Shown piece after piece: positions 34,249 to 44,585 of a stretch of DNA of 60,000 bases. The notes under the pieces were generated by a model that was not told the DNA's origin, searched no databases, and worked only from the letters and a program-made list of their open reading frames with translations. The DNA comes from Symbiodinium natans (Eukaryota > Sar > Dinophyceae > Suessiales > Symbiodiniaceae), in NCBI GenBank assembly GCA_905221605.1, contig CAJNDS010002117.1, positions 355,001-415,000 on the forward strand, read 5' to 3'. The position numbers and the translations under genes are program-made. The number at the start of each line of letters is the position of its first letter. The stretch's first letter is position 1.

Positions 34249-36643
34249 CGATGCTCTGGAACTGCTGGCCGAGGTCCTCGCCCGTGCTGACGTGCCCCAG
34301 GAAGTCGCTGCCGGCGTTGCGCTTGCGCGTATGACTGCCATCCAGAAGCCTGGAGGCGGGGTCCGTGGCATCGCCACTGGCGACACGTTCCCGGCGGCTT
34401 GTTTCCCGCACGTTGGCCGCCTCCCACGCTGCCACATTCGATGAGGCGACCCGACCATTCCAATATGCCTTAAGCACTCGCGCGGGCATGGACGCTCTTA
34501 CAGCGAAGCTGCGGGCCGCTCTCGAATGCGACCCTCAGACCACCGTCGTCTCGCTAGACGGTCGCAGCGCGTACGACTGCATCTCCCGCGCTGCTTTTTT
34601 ACACAAGCTCCATGAAGTAGCGCCCGCCCTCGTCCCCTTCGCCCGGCTTTTTTACGGCCAGGCCTCGGAGTATCTTTGGTGGGACGAGAGCGGTGAGCGC
34701 CATAGCATCTTCCAGGGCGAGGGATGCGAGCAAGGGGACCCATTGGCCCCCGCGCTCTTCGCCTTGGGACAACATGCGGGGCTGCAGCGCGCGGCTGAGA
34801 AGCTTCAGGATGGCGAGGAACTCCTCGCGTTTTTGGATGACCTCTACCTCGTGCTCCCGTGCCCAACACGGTCCCGTGCAGCCTTCGATACGGCAACGGC
34901 GTCTGTTGAGGCCCACACCGGGATCGCGGCCAACCTGGGCAAGACTCGCGTGTTCAACTTCTCCGGGGGACCAGCGCCGCCGAGGGTTCGCGACCTCGGC
35001 GACGATGTGTGGCGCGGGGACAAGCCGTTGCTCGAACGCGGCATAGTCGCATTGGGCTGCCCCGTGGGGACACCCCAGTTCATAGAGGCGTGGGGGCGGG
35101 ATCGCGTGGCGAAGGAAGACGAGCTCCTGCGGCAGCTCCCCCTACTGCCCGACTTGCAGTGCGCGTGGTTGCTCCTGGCGTACTGCGCCTCGCCGCGCGC
35201 TAACCACGCCCTGCGAACTGTGCCGCCCGAGTTGATCAAGCCGTACGCTGCGGCGCACGATGCGGCTGTGTGGGGCACGTTGCAAGCTTGTGTTGGCGAG
35301 CCGGCCGAGGACGCGGAGTGCCCGGCACGCGCCATCGCGCTGTTGCCCGCAAGCTTAGGAGGTCTGGGTCTCACTCAGGCAACACGCGCAGCCCCCGCAG
35401 CTTACTGGGCTGCGTGGGCTGACTCGCTCGCCGTCTTCGAGGCCCGCTGCCCCAGGTTTGCCGCATGGGCGGTCGCGGCTCTCCAGGATGGCACGGCCCA
35501 GCGTGCCTGCGAGCCGCCGAGGCTGGTCGGCAGCTACTCCTCAACGAAGGCTGGGTCGATGTGCCGACCTGGTCGCGCTAGGCAGTCGAGACCGCCGGGA
35601 CCCGAGCCCGACGCCACTGAGCCTGGCGGGCGGGTGCATGGATGGCAGTTTCACGCGTCGCGTACTCGGAACCGTTTCTTCCGCGACCGCGTGTTGCTGC
35701 CTTCCTTGTCGCCCGCTCATCGCGCTCTTCTGCGTTCACAGGCTGGGCCCCACGCCGGCGCATGGCTTACGGCCATCCCAAGTGACCCCCACACGACGCT
35801 TTCGCCGGAGATGATGCAGATCGCACTGAGGCGACGCCTCCGCCTGCCGCTTCCGCTGGCCGCAGGGCGTTGCGGTGGGGATGGCGGACTGTCCACCCCG
35901 GGGTGTGGCCGCCTTGTCGATGAGCACGGCGACCATGCCTTGGCTTGCCCCCGGACGGGCCTGCTTGCGCACCGTGCCAAAGTCCTCGAGCGCACCTGGG
36001 TGCGCGTCGCGCGCGAGGCTGTCGGGCCAGAGGGCCAAGTGGTGCCGCAGCAATGGCTGGCCCAGACCAGAGGGCCAAGTGGTGCCGCAGCAATGGCTGG
36101 CCCAGACCACCGCGCCTGGAGTATCCTGGAGTACCCCCGGGGGACCGTCGCCGCTTGGACCTCGTCATCTACGGGGCGACCCCGTTGGGAGGGGCGCTAT
36201 GCTGCGACGCCACACTCGTCTCGCCGCTGGCGAGGGATGGCACGCCCCACTGCGGAGCCGCAGACCGTGACGGGGCCGTGCTGCGCACGGCCGAGCGGCG
36301 TAAGCGGGCCACCTACCCCGAGCTCGCACAGGGGGGGGCGCAACAGCTCTGCGTGCTTGGTTGTGAGGTCGGGGGGCGCTGGAACGCCGAGGCAGCGTCA
36401 GTGGTGCGACGCCTGGTCCGTTTGCGGGCCTGCCGCGCCCCGGCACCTCTGCGCGCGGTTGCCGGCCTCGCCTGGGCACGCAGGTGGTGGAGCGCCCTGT
36501 CCGTTGCATGCCAGCAGGCAGTCGGCTCAACGGCGCTGGGGAGGGCAAGGGCGGTAGTGGGGCCGGCGCAAGACAGCCTGCCGACCCTGGCTGCCGTCCT
36601 GGCTCTTGGTGACCCGGACGGACCGAGCCTGCCGCTGTGCTGA
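34249..36643 (+). pseudogene. Reverse transcriptase plus restriction-like endonuclease, disrupted reading frame
   Basis: Segment A (34249-34390): LALLAEV-type helix, then TAIQKPGGGVRGIATGD (fingers). After a one-base insertion near 34391, segment B (about 34391-36060) holds VVSLDGRSAYDCI (first catalytic Asp), GEGCEQGDPLAPALFALG (motif B), LAFLDDLYLVL (catalytic Asp pair), NLGKTRVFNF, VALGCPVGTPQF and LQCAWLLLAYCAS (thumb), then CGRLVDEHGDHALAC (knuckle). Tandem duplications at 36031-36141 shift the frame again. Segment C (to the stop at 36643) has RRLDLVIYGA, CCDATLVSPL (endonuclease core) and RATYPELAQGG, GCEVGGRWNAEAASVV. Key residues of reverse transcriptase and nuclease are still visible, so inactivation looks recent. 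Confidence 0.82.
36031..36141 (+). repeat. 40-bp and 10-bp tandem duplications inside the retroelement ORF
   Basis: The 40 bases at 36031-36070 are repeated at 36071-36110 with one difference. Just after, a 10-base word, CCTGGAGTA plus one variable base, is duplicated at about 36114-36133. Together they add 50 bases, which shifts the frame by two, exactly the offset between the open frames before and after. Confidence 0.9.
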
Positions 36644-36734
36644 AGCCCGCCGGCTGCCGCTGCGGGCGTGGTGTAGCTTGCCCGGGTAGTTTTTGGAGCC
36701 GACCAAGCGGATCAGCAGGCATAAAAGTCCGAGG

Positions 36735-36866
36735 AAGAAAAAAAAACGACGGTTTTAGCACCGCGACCACGCCGAAACCCGCAGAGGGTTGTCCGCGCAA
36801 ATCAAGAAACGTAAAAAAACGACGGTTTTAGCACCGCGACCACGCCGAAACCCGCAGAGGGTTGCA
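36735..36866 (+). repeat. 74-bp-family satellite, right of the retroelement
   Basis: Two units with ACGACGGTTTTAGCACCGCG, ACCACGCCGAAACCCGCAGA and GGGTTGTCCGCGCAAATC, matching the variant to the left of the element. The array stops abruptly at about 36866. Confidence 0.9.
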
Positions 36867-36989
36867 ATCCCGATTGGCGATGTCAACCCAGCCCGCCGCC
36901 TTAGAAAGAGTAATTTTAATTTAGAAATCTAGGACTGGGTACGAAGGTCTACTAAATTCTACGTAAATCTCGTAATTTCTATTAACTTC

Positions 36990-37352
36990 TACTTCACTCT
37001 ATGCAATTCACTCTATGCACTTCACTCTATGCACTTCACTCTATGCAATTCACACTATGCAATTCACTCTATGCAATTCACTCTATGCACTTCACTCTAT
37101 GCACTTCACTCTATGCACTTCACTCTATGCACTTCACTCTATGCACTTGACTCTATGCACTTGACTCTATGCACTTCACTCTATGCACTTGACTCTATGC
37201 ACTTCACTCTATGCACTTGACTTTATGCACTTGACACTTCACTCTATGCACTTCACTCTATGCACTTCACTCTATGCGCTTCACTCTATGCACTTCACTC
37301 CATGCTCTTCACGCTATGCACTTCACTCTATGTACTTCACTCTATGTTGTTG
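36990..37352 (+). repeat. 14-bp tandem repeat ACTCTATGCACTTC
   Basis: About 25 copies, with occasional changes (ACTCTATGCAATTC, GACTCTATGCACTT). It gives false ORFs with a 14-residue period. Confidence 0.95.
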
Positions 37353-37880
37353 GGTCAGAGGGCTCCGCACGGAAGAGCCCCGCGCGATGCTTTCGGGAAA
37401 AACGTCGCATAAAGCAGAAGATCATCAGCAAAGCGAACGTTTGGCAATCGCACTGCCGTTCCAATATCCCACCATGATGACTGAGACGCCGCTTCGATCT
37501 ATCTAACGCACATTCCAAGGCAACGTTGAAGAGGAGAGGGCTGAGAACATCACCTTGCTTGACCCCACGCCGTATATGAAATGGCCGATCTCTGACAGCG
37601 CCCGTTTGTGACGTGTATAAGGGTCTCAGCAAAGAAACGTATGCACCAGGCATGCCAGCCGCATCCAACGCTGCAAAAAGTGACTCGTGATCAACTCGAT
37701 CGAAAGCTTTCCATCAAAGGAGCCGAGCGTCCCAATAGTAGCTTGGAAATTATTTTGTACGTGATTTTGAGGACCGCAATCGGACGCCACTTCTGTACCA
37801 AAGACTTGTCGCCCGTTTTAGGCAACATGGTAAAAACGGTATTTTTCCATGACTGCTCCACATGGGCGGACGTCAAAATA
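37340..37880 (-). pseudogene. LINE-type reverse transcriptase fragment, a second retroelement clade
   Basis: On the minus strand 37876-37691 reads TVFTMLPKTGD, then WRPIAVLKITYKIISKLLLGR, the classic entry region of Jockey/L1-like reverse transcriptases. In another frame 37668-37342 reads GMPGAYVSLLRPLY, then RRGVKQGDVLSPLLFNVALE (motif B), and then a shifted catalytic region (FALLMIFCFMRRF in place of FADD). A frameshift or deletion lies near 37680 and both ends are missing. The WRPIA and GVKQGD signatures differ from the GEGCEQGD type of the other copies. Confidence 0.8.
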
Positions 37881-38040
37881 CCATGTATGTAAAATTATGA
37901 TGGAAGGGCGACATGAAGTTCCGCTCTTGCTTGTTTATGTTTTTGCCACAAGGCGGCACCATGCGTATATGCAGGTTTCAGGCTCTCCCCCATGTAAGCG
38001 TGGCGCTAGGTGTTCCTTTCCAAAAGCTAACATTTTGGGG
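37881..38040. other. Spacer between LINE fragment and telomere-like tract
   Basis: No feature seen. Confidence 0.4.
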
Positions 38041-38166
38041 TTTCGGGTTTAGGGTCTAGGGTTTATGGATGTGAGAGGCTTTGGGGTTTCATGCTTGGGG
38101 TTTAGGGTTTAGGGTTCGGGCCTTTTTGGGTTTAGGGTTGTAGCGGGCCCTAAACCCTAAACCCTC
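38040..38166. repeat. Interstitial telomere-type tract with head-to-head halves
   Basis: The first half holds GTTTAGGGTTTAGGG and related TTTAGGG-type units on the plus strand (38040-38140). The second half (38147-38166) is CCCTAAACCCTAAACCCT, the same unit inverted. The change of direction is at about 38144-38149 (GCGGGCCC). TTTAGGG is the telomere unit known for plants and reported for dinoflagellates. Confidence 0.85.
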
Positions 38167-38219
38167 AATTCTAGTACAGGGTTCAGGATTAAGTGGGAGG
38201 TAAATCGCTGCAGTGCTTT

Positions 38220-38640
38220 GAATGTCACGATATCACATGAAAAGCCCCAGCCTGCATGTCACGCCCTGTGTTCGTCGCGAATTCATATTGGCAAGACCCC
38301 AGCCTGCATGTCATGCCCTGTATGTCGCGCCCAGATGTCAAGACCGCAGCCTGTATGTCGAGCGCCGTGTTTTTCGTGACAAGGCCCCAGCCTGTATGTC
38401 ACGAACTCAAAACCCCAGCCGATATGTCACGCCCTGTGCTTGTCGCGAGTTCATTGGCAAGACCCCAGTCTGTATGTCACGCCCTGTGTTTGTCGTGAGT
38501 TCACATGGCACGCTGTGTTTTTCGTGAATTCATATGGCAAAGCCCCAGCCTGACAGCCACGTCACTCCCTGTGTTGGTCGCGAGTTCACATGGCACGGCC
38601 CAAGTCTGTATGTCACGCCCTGTGTTTGTCGCGAGTGCAT
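38220..38640 (+). repeat. Satellite of about 50 bp with CCTGTATGTCACGCCCTGTG
   Basis: Eight to nine diverged tandem units. A typical order is CCCCAGCCTGTATGTCACGC, CCTGTGTTTGTCGCGAGTTC, then ATATGGCAAGA or ATTGGCAAGA. Some units are shortened. Confidence 0.85.
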
Positions 38641-39124
38641 ATTGGCAGTGCGCCTGCTTTGCGCATTCTACTGCTGGTGGGGGTGTTTGCTGTGGTTATT
38701 CCGCACCCTCGGTGTGGGGTTGACTGTTAGATCTTAAATTCAACTCTTCTCCTCGCCCGGTCCACTCCTCGCCTAACCCCAGGGTGCCCAACCGCAGCGT
38801 GTCCCTGGAGTCGAGAGAGTGTTGCTGAAGTGCCCAACCTCAGAGGGTCCCTGGAGTGCCCATTGCCAGAGTGTCCGAAACAACCAAATTCGTGCGCACC
38901 CCCTTTTGCAGCTCCTCCAAGCGGGGGGTCCCACAGGGGCGTGTTTGAGGATACCACTTTGCACCAGCCCTCTTGTGCCCTTACATATAGGCACTTCACA
39001 AGAAGCAGCACGCCCCATTATCCCCAGACACAATACGAAGCTGCACAAAATATTAAGATTTCGCCACTGTTTCGCTGCACTCAGCCCGAAGAACGAATCC
39101 TAAACTCCAACCTTTAGCTCGTAG

Positions 39125-39640
39125 GGCTGGCCCATGCCACCACTGCGGGCGTGTTGAAGATATACGATATCGCCGAATGAGGGGCGTATTTAAGATATAT
39201 CAGGAACCGGAATGGCCAAATGAGGGACGTGTTATCTCCAAATCGCCAAATGAGGGGGCGTGTTTAAGATATATGATGAGCGGGCATCGCTATTTGAGGG
39301 GGCGTGTGTGGGCACGTTTAAGATACATGAATGTATGATGAACCAAATAGACAAATGAGGGGGCGTATTTAAGGTATGTCGTGAACCGGAGTCGCCAATG
39401 AGGGGGCGTGTTGAATATGTATGATGAACCGGTATCGCCAGATGAGGGCGCGTGCTTTAGAAATATGATGAACCCGAATCGCCAAATGAGGGGGCGTGTT
39501 TAAGATATATGATGACTCCGAATCGTCAAATGAGGGAGCGTCGTGAGGGGCTGTGATTAAGATAGATGGTGAAACGGGAGCTCCAAATGAGGGGGAGGGG
39601 AGAAAAATGAGGGGGCGTGTTTAAGATATATGATGAACCG
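39125..39640 (+). repeat. Satellite of about 45-60 bp with AAATGAGGGGGCGTGTTTAA
   Basis: About ten diverged units. Each has CGCCAAATGAGGGGGCGTGT, then TTAAGATATATGATGAACCG. Unit length varies because of small internal deletions. Confidence 0.85.
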
Positions 39641-39810
39641 CTGGCTCACTTCTTGCTTTGGACATTTCTTGGCGAGGACAGAAACAATAGAAAAATCAAC
39701 AAACTTGGTGCTCCAACACCTTCTTTTCTCGAGCGACACAGGACATAAACCGGCAACACTGGCGGGTAAAAACGTTTCAGGGTTTTGCGCAGCATTGCGC
39801 AGCATGTACC

Positions 39811-40263
39811 ATGGCAGTGATTTATCAACACCAACACAACAATGATACATCAATACTAATACAACCATCCAAAGCCCCAGAATGGCGCTGGTTGCCATTG
39901 GGTTTTGCGTGTGCGTTCCTTAATCTTGCATTTGTCGTGCTTGCAATTCGACCTTGGCTTCGCAATCGCCCGCCCGAGTCACACAGGTTTTGGGCTAAGC
40001 AGGAGACTGACAATGCCATTCGGGCAAAACAGCATACTGCATCACATGGGACGCAGGCGTGTTTCGTTTGTGAGGGGCACATGTCGGCATGGGTTGCGGC
40101 GCATCGGCCAGCCAGGCGGGCAACAGGGGGAAGTATGTGTTGCATGGCATGGCTTCAAAACACAGTGTTGAGTTTATTCTTGTCATTTGAAAACTGCGCC
40201 CACACAGGTGTCAGTGCCGAAACGACCCAGCCAATTGTTGCGGCGATCGTCGCACGAAGTTGA
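39811..40263 (+). CDS. Unrecognised ORF with one hydrophobic segment
   Basis: A 150-codon ORF has one hydrophobic helix (LPLGFACAFLNLAFVVLAI) around residues 29-47, followed by Arg/Pro-rich sequence. A second ORF at 40377-40772 (131 codons) contains a more protein-like stretch (GHIADLLVTDLEEAVVKHMLGNN); both could be exons of one gene. No family is recognised. Confidence 0.2.
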   Translation: MAVIYQHQHNNDTSILIQPSKAPEWRWLPLGFACAFLNLAFVVLAIRPWLRNRPPESHRFWAKQETDNAIRAKQHTASHGTQACFVCEGHMSAWVAAHRPARRATGGSMCCMAWLQNTVLSLFLSFENCAHTGVSAETTQPIVAAIVARS

Positions 40264-40376
40264 CAATCCAGATCCAGAGCTGCAGCTGCTGCTCGAAAAC
40301 CATGGTCACCTGGCTCGTCCATCTGAAGCGTTAAGCACATGGAATTAAAGGGGTTTCGCCCCTCGACAACACCCTC

Positions 40377-40772
40377 TTGATTTCGTTGCTTTGGCATGTT
40401 TTGGCATATGTTGTTTCGACCAGACATGTTGGGACAACACAGTCGGAACCAATGTGCGTGCCTCACACAAGATCCTGGCTAGGCCTGTCTACGCAAATGC
40501 AGTCTTTGCAACAACTCGGCGTGACAAAGCCTGGTCACATCGCAGACTTGCTGGTCACCGATTTAGAGGAGGCAGTTGTCAAACACATGCTAGGAAATAA
40601 CGCGTTTGATTTTTTGTTCGCAGGTAGATCTTCAATGATACTCTGCCGCACTGCAATAGTATGGTTTTGCTGCCGCTTCCCCCCAGTTGCCAGGCAGGCT
40701 TGTCGCGTGTTCAAATTCGCCAGCTTCAACGAGCTGTTGCCCGAGCGCCAGCCTCCACCAGTGCCTCGTTGA
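40377..40772 (+). CDS. Unrecognised ORF, weak
   Basis: A 131-codon ORF with a helical acidic middle and a Pro-rich end (LLPERQPPPVPR). The following 40790-40960 stretch in another frame reads DMTFCGPHFALRDTKVP and FEPIPEMQRLL, also protein-like. There is no recognisable domain and splicing cannot be resolved. Confidence 0.22.
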   Translation: MISLLWHVLAYVVSTRHVGTTQSEPMCVPHTRSWLGLSTQMQSLQQLGVTKPGHIADLLVTDLEEAVVKHMLGNNAFDFLFAGRSSMILCRTAIVWFCCRFPPVARQACRVFKFASFNELLPERQPPPVPR

Positions 40773-41257
40773 ACGAAGGAACTTGGACATGACATTTTGT
40801 GGTCCTCATTTTGCACTGCGAGACACCAAGGTTCCGAATCACCCGTGGTTTCACCAGTTGGAATTCGAGCCAATACCGGAGATGCAGCGACTACTCCGGC
40901 CAATGGCGTCACAGTGTCTCCGAAGGAGTGTCTTGCTGAACGTGTGGGTGCATGCTTGACCAGCCCCGAACGTTGTATGGACTGTCATCGTTAAGTGCCG
41001 AGGTCAGTGCACGCAGTCCAAGATGCAATTCCTGACCCAGCACCTGTTGTTGCGGCCCTTTGCCTAGACTGCAGCCAATTGGAACGATGATGCAAAACTA
41101 CCTGGCGCGCTGTGCTTAACTACGTCAGCAATCAAGAATCAAGCCATGTCGCAAGGCACAGTTCGCAGCTATCCCGGCATCGATACCGTCACATCCTAAT
41201 GGGCAACCCAAGCACCTCGGAAGAACCTTACTGACGGATTCCTGGGCTTGTCCGATT

Positions 41258-41851
41258 TTGGGTTCTGCCATTTCTGCACATTCCAGGCCCATCACTTCCG
41301 GGCACGGCTCGCTGAAGGAGCCTGGGAACATCCCGGGCTTAGATGTGAGCCCTGCTGACAAACTCTGTGCGGACGATGGTACTCAGATGGCAAGAAACAC
41401 AGGACAGGCACCTCCGAAGGAGAAAACGCCGACCCATCAGTCTGGCGGAAAGCCGCCCTTGTACAAAAATGCGTTTCCAAGCCCGAAATCGCCATCTGTC
41501 AGCCCCACGCAGCATTCATCACCGGCCAGAGCGGCCACAGATCGTTCTAGAATTGATTCCCGGACAATACCTGGGAGTCCCCCTCTTCCGCACAGTGTGG
41601 GAGACGATGAGGATGATGCGCATGCCCACGCAGATAGTAACATCGAGAATGCTGCAGAGCCGGAGAGCACCTTGGAGTTTGATGTGACTTTGCTGCCGGA
41701 ACTGGCGTCGGGGAAGGAGGACCTGGTGCAAGGATACGTTCCATCCCCAGCTGCAAATGCGCCGGCAAGGCAGGGCAGGGACTTTGCCTCCAATGTCTTC
41801 CGATTGTGCCGCTTGTGCATCAAAGCTCCTGTGCTTCACGCGGCAATGTAG
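41258..41851 (+). CDS. Ser/Pro-rich ORF upstream of the kinesin, possibly its N-terminal exon
   Basis: A 197-codon ORF with a Ser/Pro-rich, disordered-looking first half (NAFPSPKSPSVSPTQHSS) and an acidic stretch (VGDDEDDAHAHAD), then LEFDVTLLPELASGKEDL. It lies on the same strand 0.8 kb before the kinesin motor exon. Kinesin-13 proteins often have long disordered N-termini, so it may be part of that gene. No splice path was proved, and the region 41.85-42.66 kb has only weak exon candidates (one near 42370-42530, Arg/Ser-rich). Confidence 0.35.
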   Translation: MGSAISAHSRPITSGHGSLKEPGNIPGLDVSPADKLCADDGTQMARNTGQAPPKEKTPTHQSGGKPPLYKNAFPSPKSPSVSPTQHSSPARAATDRSRIDSRTIPGSPPLPHSVGDDEDDAHAHADSNIENAAEPESTLEFDVTLLPELASGKEDLVQGYVPSPAANAPARQGRDFASNVFRLCRLCIKAPVLHAAM

Positions 41852-42666
41852 CTGCGGCCCGTGAGGCTGGGCGCATTTGGGGCTGGACCGCAGCCGCAGG
41901 CTTTGAGAAACGCTTGATCCAAACCATCCGATGCATGGGAGCATGGAGCACTGTAGGGGAAACCGTAGGGGAAACCCTGACTTCTGCATACCATTGCTGT
42001 AGATGGTGCAAGGCTGGCTTCAGCGCATTGCTCTGCTAGGTGGGCCGTGGAGGGCCTGCGCCCAGCGCCCAAATGCCAGCGGCGCTTCGGCAGCGTCTAG
42101 AAGCGCGCGAGGCGCACGGTGTGTGCGACCTGCAGCATGCAACTGCAGGCGTTTAGTTTGCCACCCCCAAAGCTTGTGCATAGTCCTCCCCTTTGCCAAT
42201 AAGCAGCAAGAAGTCGTGCAGTATTTGTTGGCTGGAGGAGGAGCTGCGAGGGAAGCGAAAGAGCCGCCCGTCCGAGAAGTCGGACGAGCCCAGGACCGAC
42301 GGGACCAGAGAAAAACTCACATCTGCAAATGCTCGCAGACTCGCAGTGCCTAAATGTTTTAAGCTATGCCAGAGCCTCGAAGGGCCGTCTGTTGTTGGCA
42401 GGACGCGCAGCCCCCCCACTCGCCGCAGTGCCTCTGAAGGTCCTTCCGCACAGCGCGTGCAAGCCAGGGGCCGACCTGCCTCTGTGGGCGCCGTGGGGAG
42501 GCGCCGCGGGCAAAGCCATGCTTCCCAGGTTCCCATGTGACCCTGGCCTCTTATTTTTGTTCAATAATCTGCCACAGCGCTTTGCACAGGGCGCTTGTCA
42601 GTCGGATAAATCAGCCCACGATAGCCCCCCGCCCCTGGCGAGCCCAGAAGCACATTGTTCTTGGAG

Positions 42667-44236
42667 GCAAATGTTCGACAAGAACGAGCTCCGGGCCGCC
42701 CACCGCGACCTTTTCGTGGAAGCCATTGAGAAGTATCAGGCCAAGATTCCGGCCACTGTAGATTCGAAGGCAGATGGAACGCACCTGCCGAACCTGAAGC
42801 CGGTTCAGGTCTATGCACGGAAACGGCCCCTGTTTAGCGACGAGACCGCGAAGCGCAATGACTTCGATGTTTTGCATGTCATTCCTGCCAAAGGTGCTTC
42901 AGAACAGCTTGTCCTTCACAACTGCTTGTTCCAAGCAGACCTCCGAACCCCAATGGTGCACCATCTACGCTTCGCATTTGATCGGGTTTTCTCGCATGAG
43001 GCAAGGGATGAGGAGGTGTACCAGGTCTGTGCTGCAGGCCTTGTAGCAGCAGCCCGCGCGGGACAGGCAAGCACAGTATTGATGTTTGGGCAAACAGGGA
43101 GCGGCAAGACACACACCATGAGGGCCATCGAGACCCTTGCTGCAGAAGACTTATTTCGGGATCTTGGGAAGAACATGCTATCGATAAGTTTTGTGGAGCT
43201 TCGAGGGGCGCGCTGCTTCGACTTGCAGGTTGCAAACTTGCCTGAGCTGAAGCTTCGAGAGGTGCGTGAGGCATCCGCAAATTTCTTCGTGCCCGAAGGT
43301 GCTGTGGAGGTACATCCTCAAAGCGTCGGCGAAGCCTGCGCAATTATTCAGACCGCCCGACAGCGCAGAGCTACCTCTGTCACAGAAGCAAATGATGAAA
43401 GTTCCCGAAGCCATGCCATCTGCACTATACGGCTACTGGATACGGGAGGTTGCTTGACTCTGGTGGACTGCGCTGGAACAGAACGGCGGAAAGACTCCGC
43501 AAATCACACGCGTGAGCGGCAGCATGAGGGAGCCGAGATCAATGCCTCGCTGTATGCCCTCAAGGAATGTATTCGGTTCATGTCCACGAGGCAGCGTATC
43601 CCACAACACGCTTTTCGAGCCTCGGCGCTCACAAAGCTGCTCGCACGATCGCTGTCTCGCTTGGAAACATCTCTCCTGGCCGTCATTTGCACGCTAGCGC
43701 CGGCGGCATCAGATACTGAACATACGCTGTCTACGTTGCGCACGGGCGCGGCTCTGCGAGTGAAGTCTTCTTGTGGGACCGAGCGGGAAATACTGCAAAG
43801 CGTTTCAGCGAAGAATCACGATCCACACCCTCGACAATGGTCTCCTCATGAAGTACATGGCTGGCTTCGGAATGTCGAGAACGGCTGCTTTGCGGCTGCT
43901 TGGATGCGTGAATGATAGGTGTGTAGCTGCGATCAGGAACGTAGGTGTGCTGCTTTCTGGGCTCTGTGCAGCAGTGCCGCAGGAAGACGCAAACCACCTT
44001 CAAACTCTTGCGAACTTAGGTCTTCCTGATAGACTCACACCAGTAGTTTTTTTTTGTTTTTGTTGTTGGGTGGTTTCAGGGCGCTAGTGACATTGGAGTG
44101 TTGTTCGGGTTTCGTGCTGGTACTTCGGTTATTGTCATTGCATGTACCTGATGGGCATGAATCGCTTGATTTGAGTTTTGCACAGGACGTGTGCGCAGCG
44201 CTCCCCGCGGAGTTCACCGGCCAGATGCTAGCGCCT
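42667..44236 (+). CDS. Kinesin motor, kinesin-13-like, with a probable C-terminal SAM domain
   Basis: The main exon runs from an AG acceptor at 42665-42666 (ATG at 42671) to about 43897. After an N-terminal neck (MFDKNELRAAHRDLF, EAIEKYQAKIP) the motor starts at PVQVYARKRPL. It has the P-loop GQTGSGKTHT (about residues 139-148), switch I NDESSRSH (about 241), switch II VDCAGTER (about 265) and HEGAEINASLYALKECIRFM, the form seen in kinesin-13. Kinesin-13 motors depolymerise microtubule ends in spindles and cilia. Switch II has Cys where most kinesins have Leu. After the motor, WSPHEVHGWLRNVENGCFAAA looks like the start of a SAM domain, which seems to continue in an exon at 44186-44236 (LPAEFTGQMLA). 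An apparent stop or unresolved border follows at about 44240. Confidence 0.82.
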
Positions 44237-44239
44237 TGT

Positions 44240-44550
44240 CTTAAGAGGACTTCCTGCTGCATGTGCGTTGCTGTAGTTTCATTGTAAGAAAACAGGTTAT
44301 AGCATGCAACAGTCGTCCATCGCAAAAAGAAGTGCTTCCTTTCGAAGGGTGGGAAGGCTAGCAGCTTAGCTTGTGCAAAGACATGAAGACACACGATTCA
44401 ATGATATTCAATGGCAGCCTGCGGCAGCCCCAGCTACAGAGATGCAGTGTTTCACCATGTTTCACATCTGACCTGGGTCGGGGGGGCAATGTGTGGTTTT
44501 GCGGGTTGCGTTCGCCTGGTTGCTCGAATGGTTTTCATGAGACATCTGGC

Positions 44551-44585
<35 letters not shown>

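Larger units (their letters stand above)
34246..36741 (+). mobile_element. R2/NeSL-like non-LTR retrotransposon inserted in the 74-bp satellite
   Basis: About 2.5 kb of GC-rich DNA separates two blocks of the same satellite. It encodes a reverse transcriptase followed by a Cys/His knuckle and restriction-like endonuclease, in the order usual for site-specific R2/CRE/NeSL-type elements. It ends at an A-run (36738-36746). The word AAAAACGA stands at both junctions (34238-34245 and 36742-36749) and is a candidate target-site duplication, although the A-run makes its exact length uncertain. The N-terminal DNA-binding part is missing, so the copy is 5'-truncated. Confidence 0.85.

Noticed and set aside
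37029-37506. Met/His/Leu-rich ORFs at 37029-37506
   Set aside because: Translation of the 14-bp repeat.
43773-44087. ORF with protein-like text (FGMSRTAALRLLG) overlapping the end of the kinesin exon
   Set aside because: It is the shadow of the kinesin frame; the kinesin frame has family-conserved residues up to about 43890.
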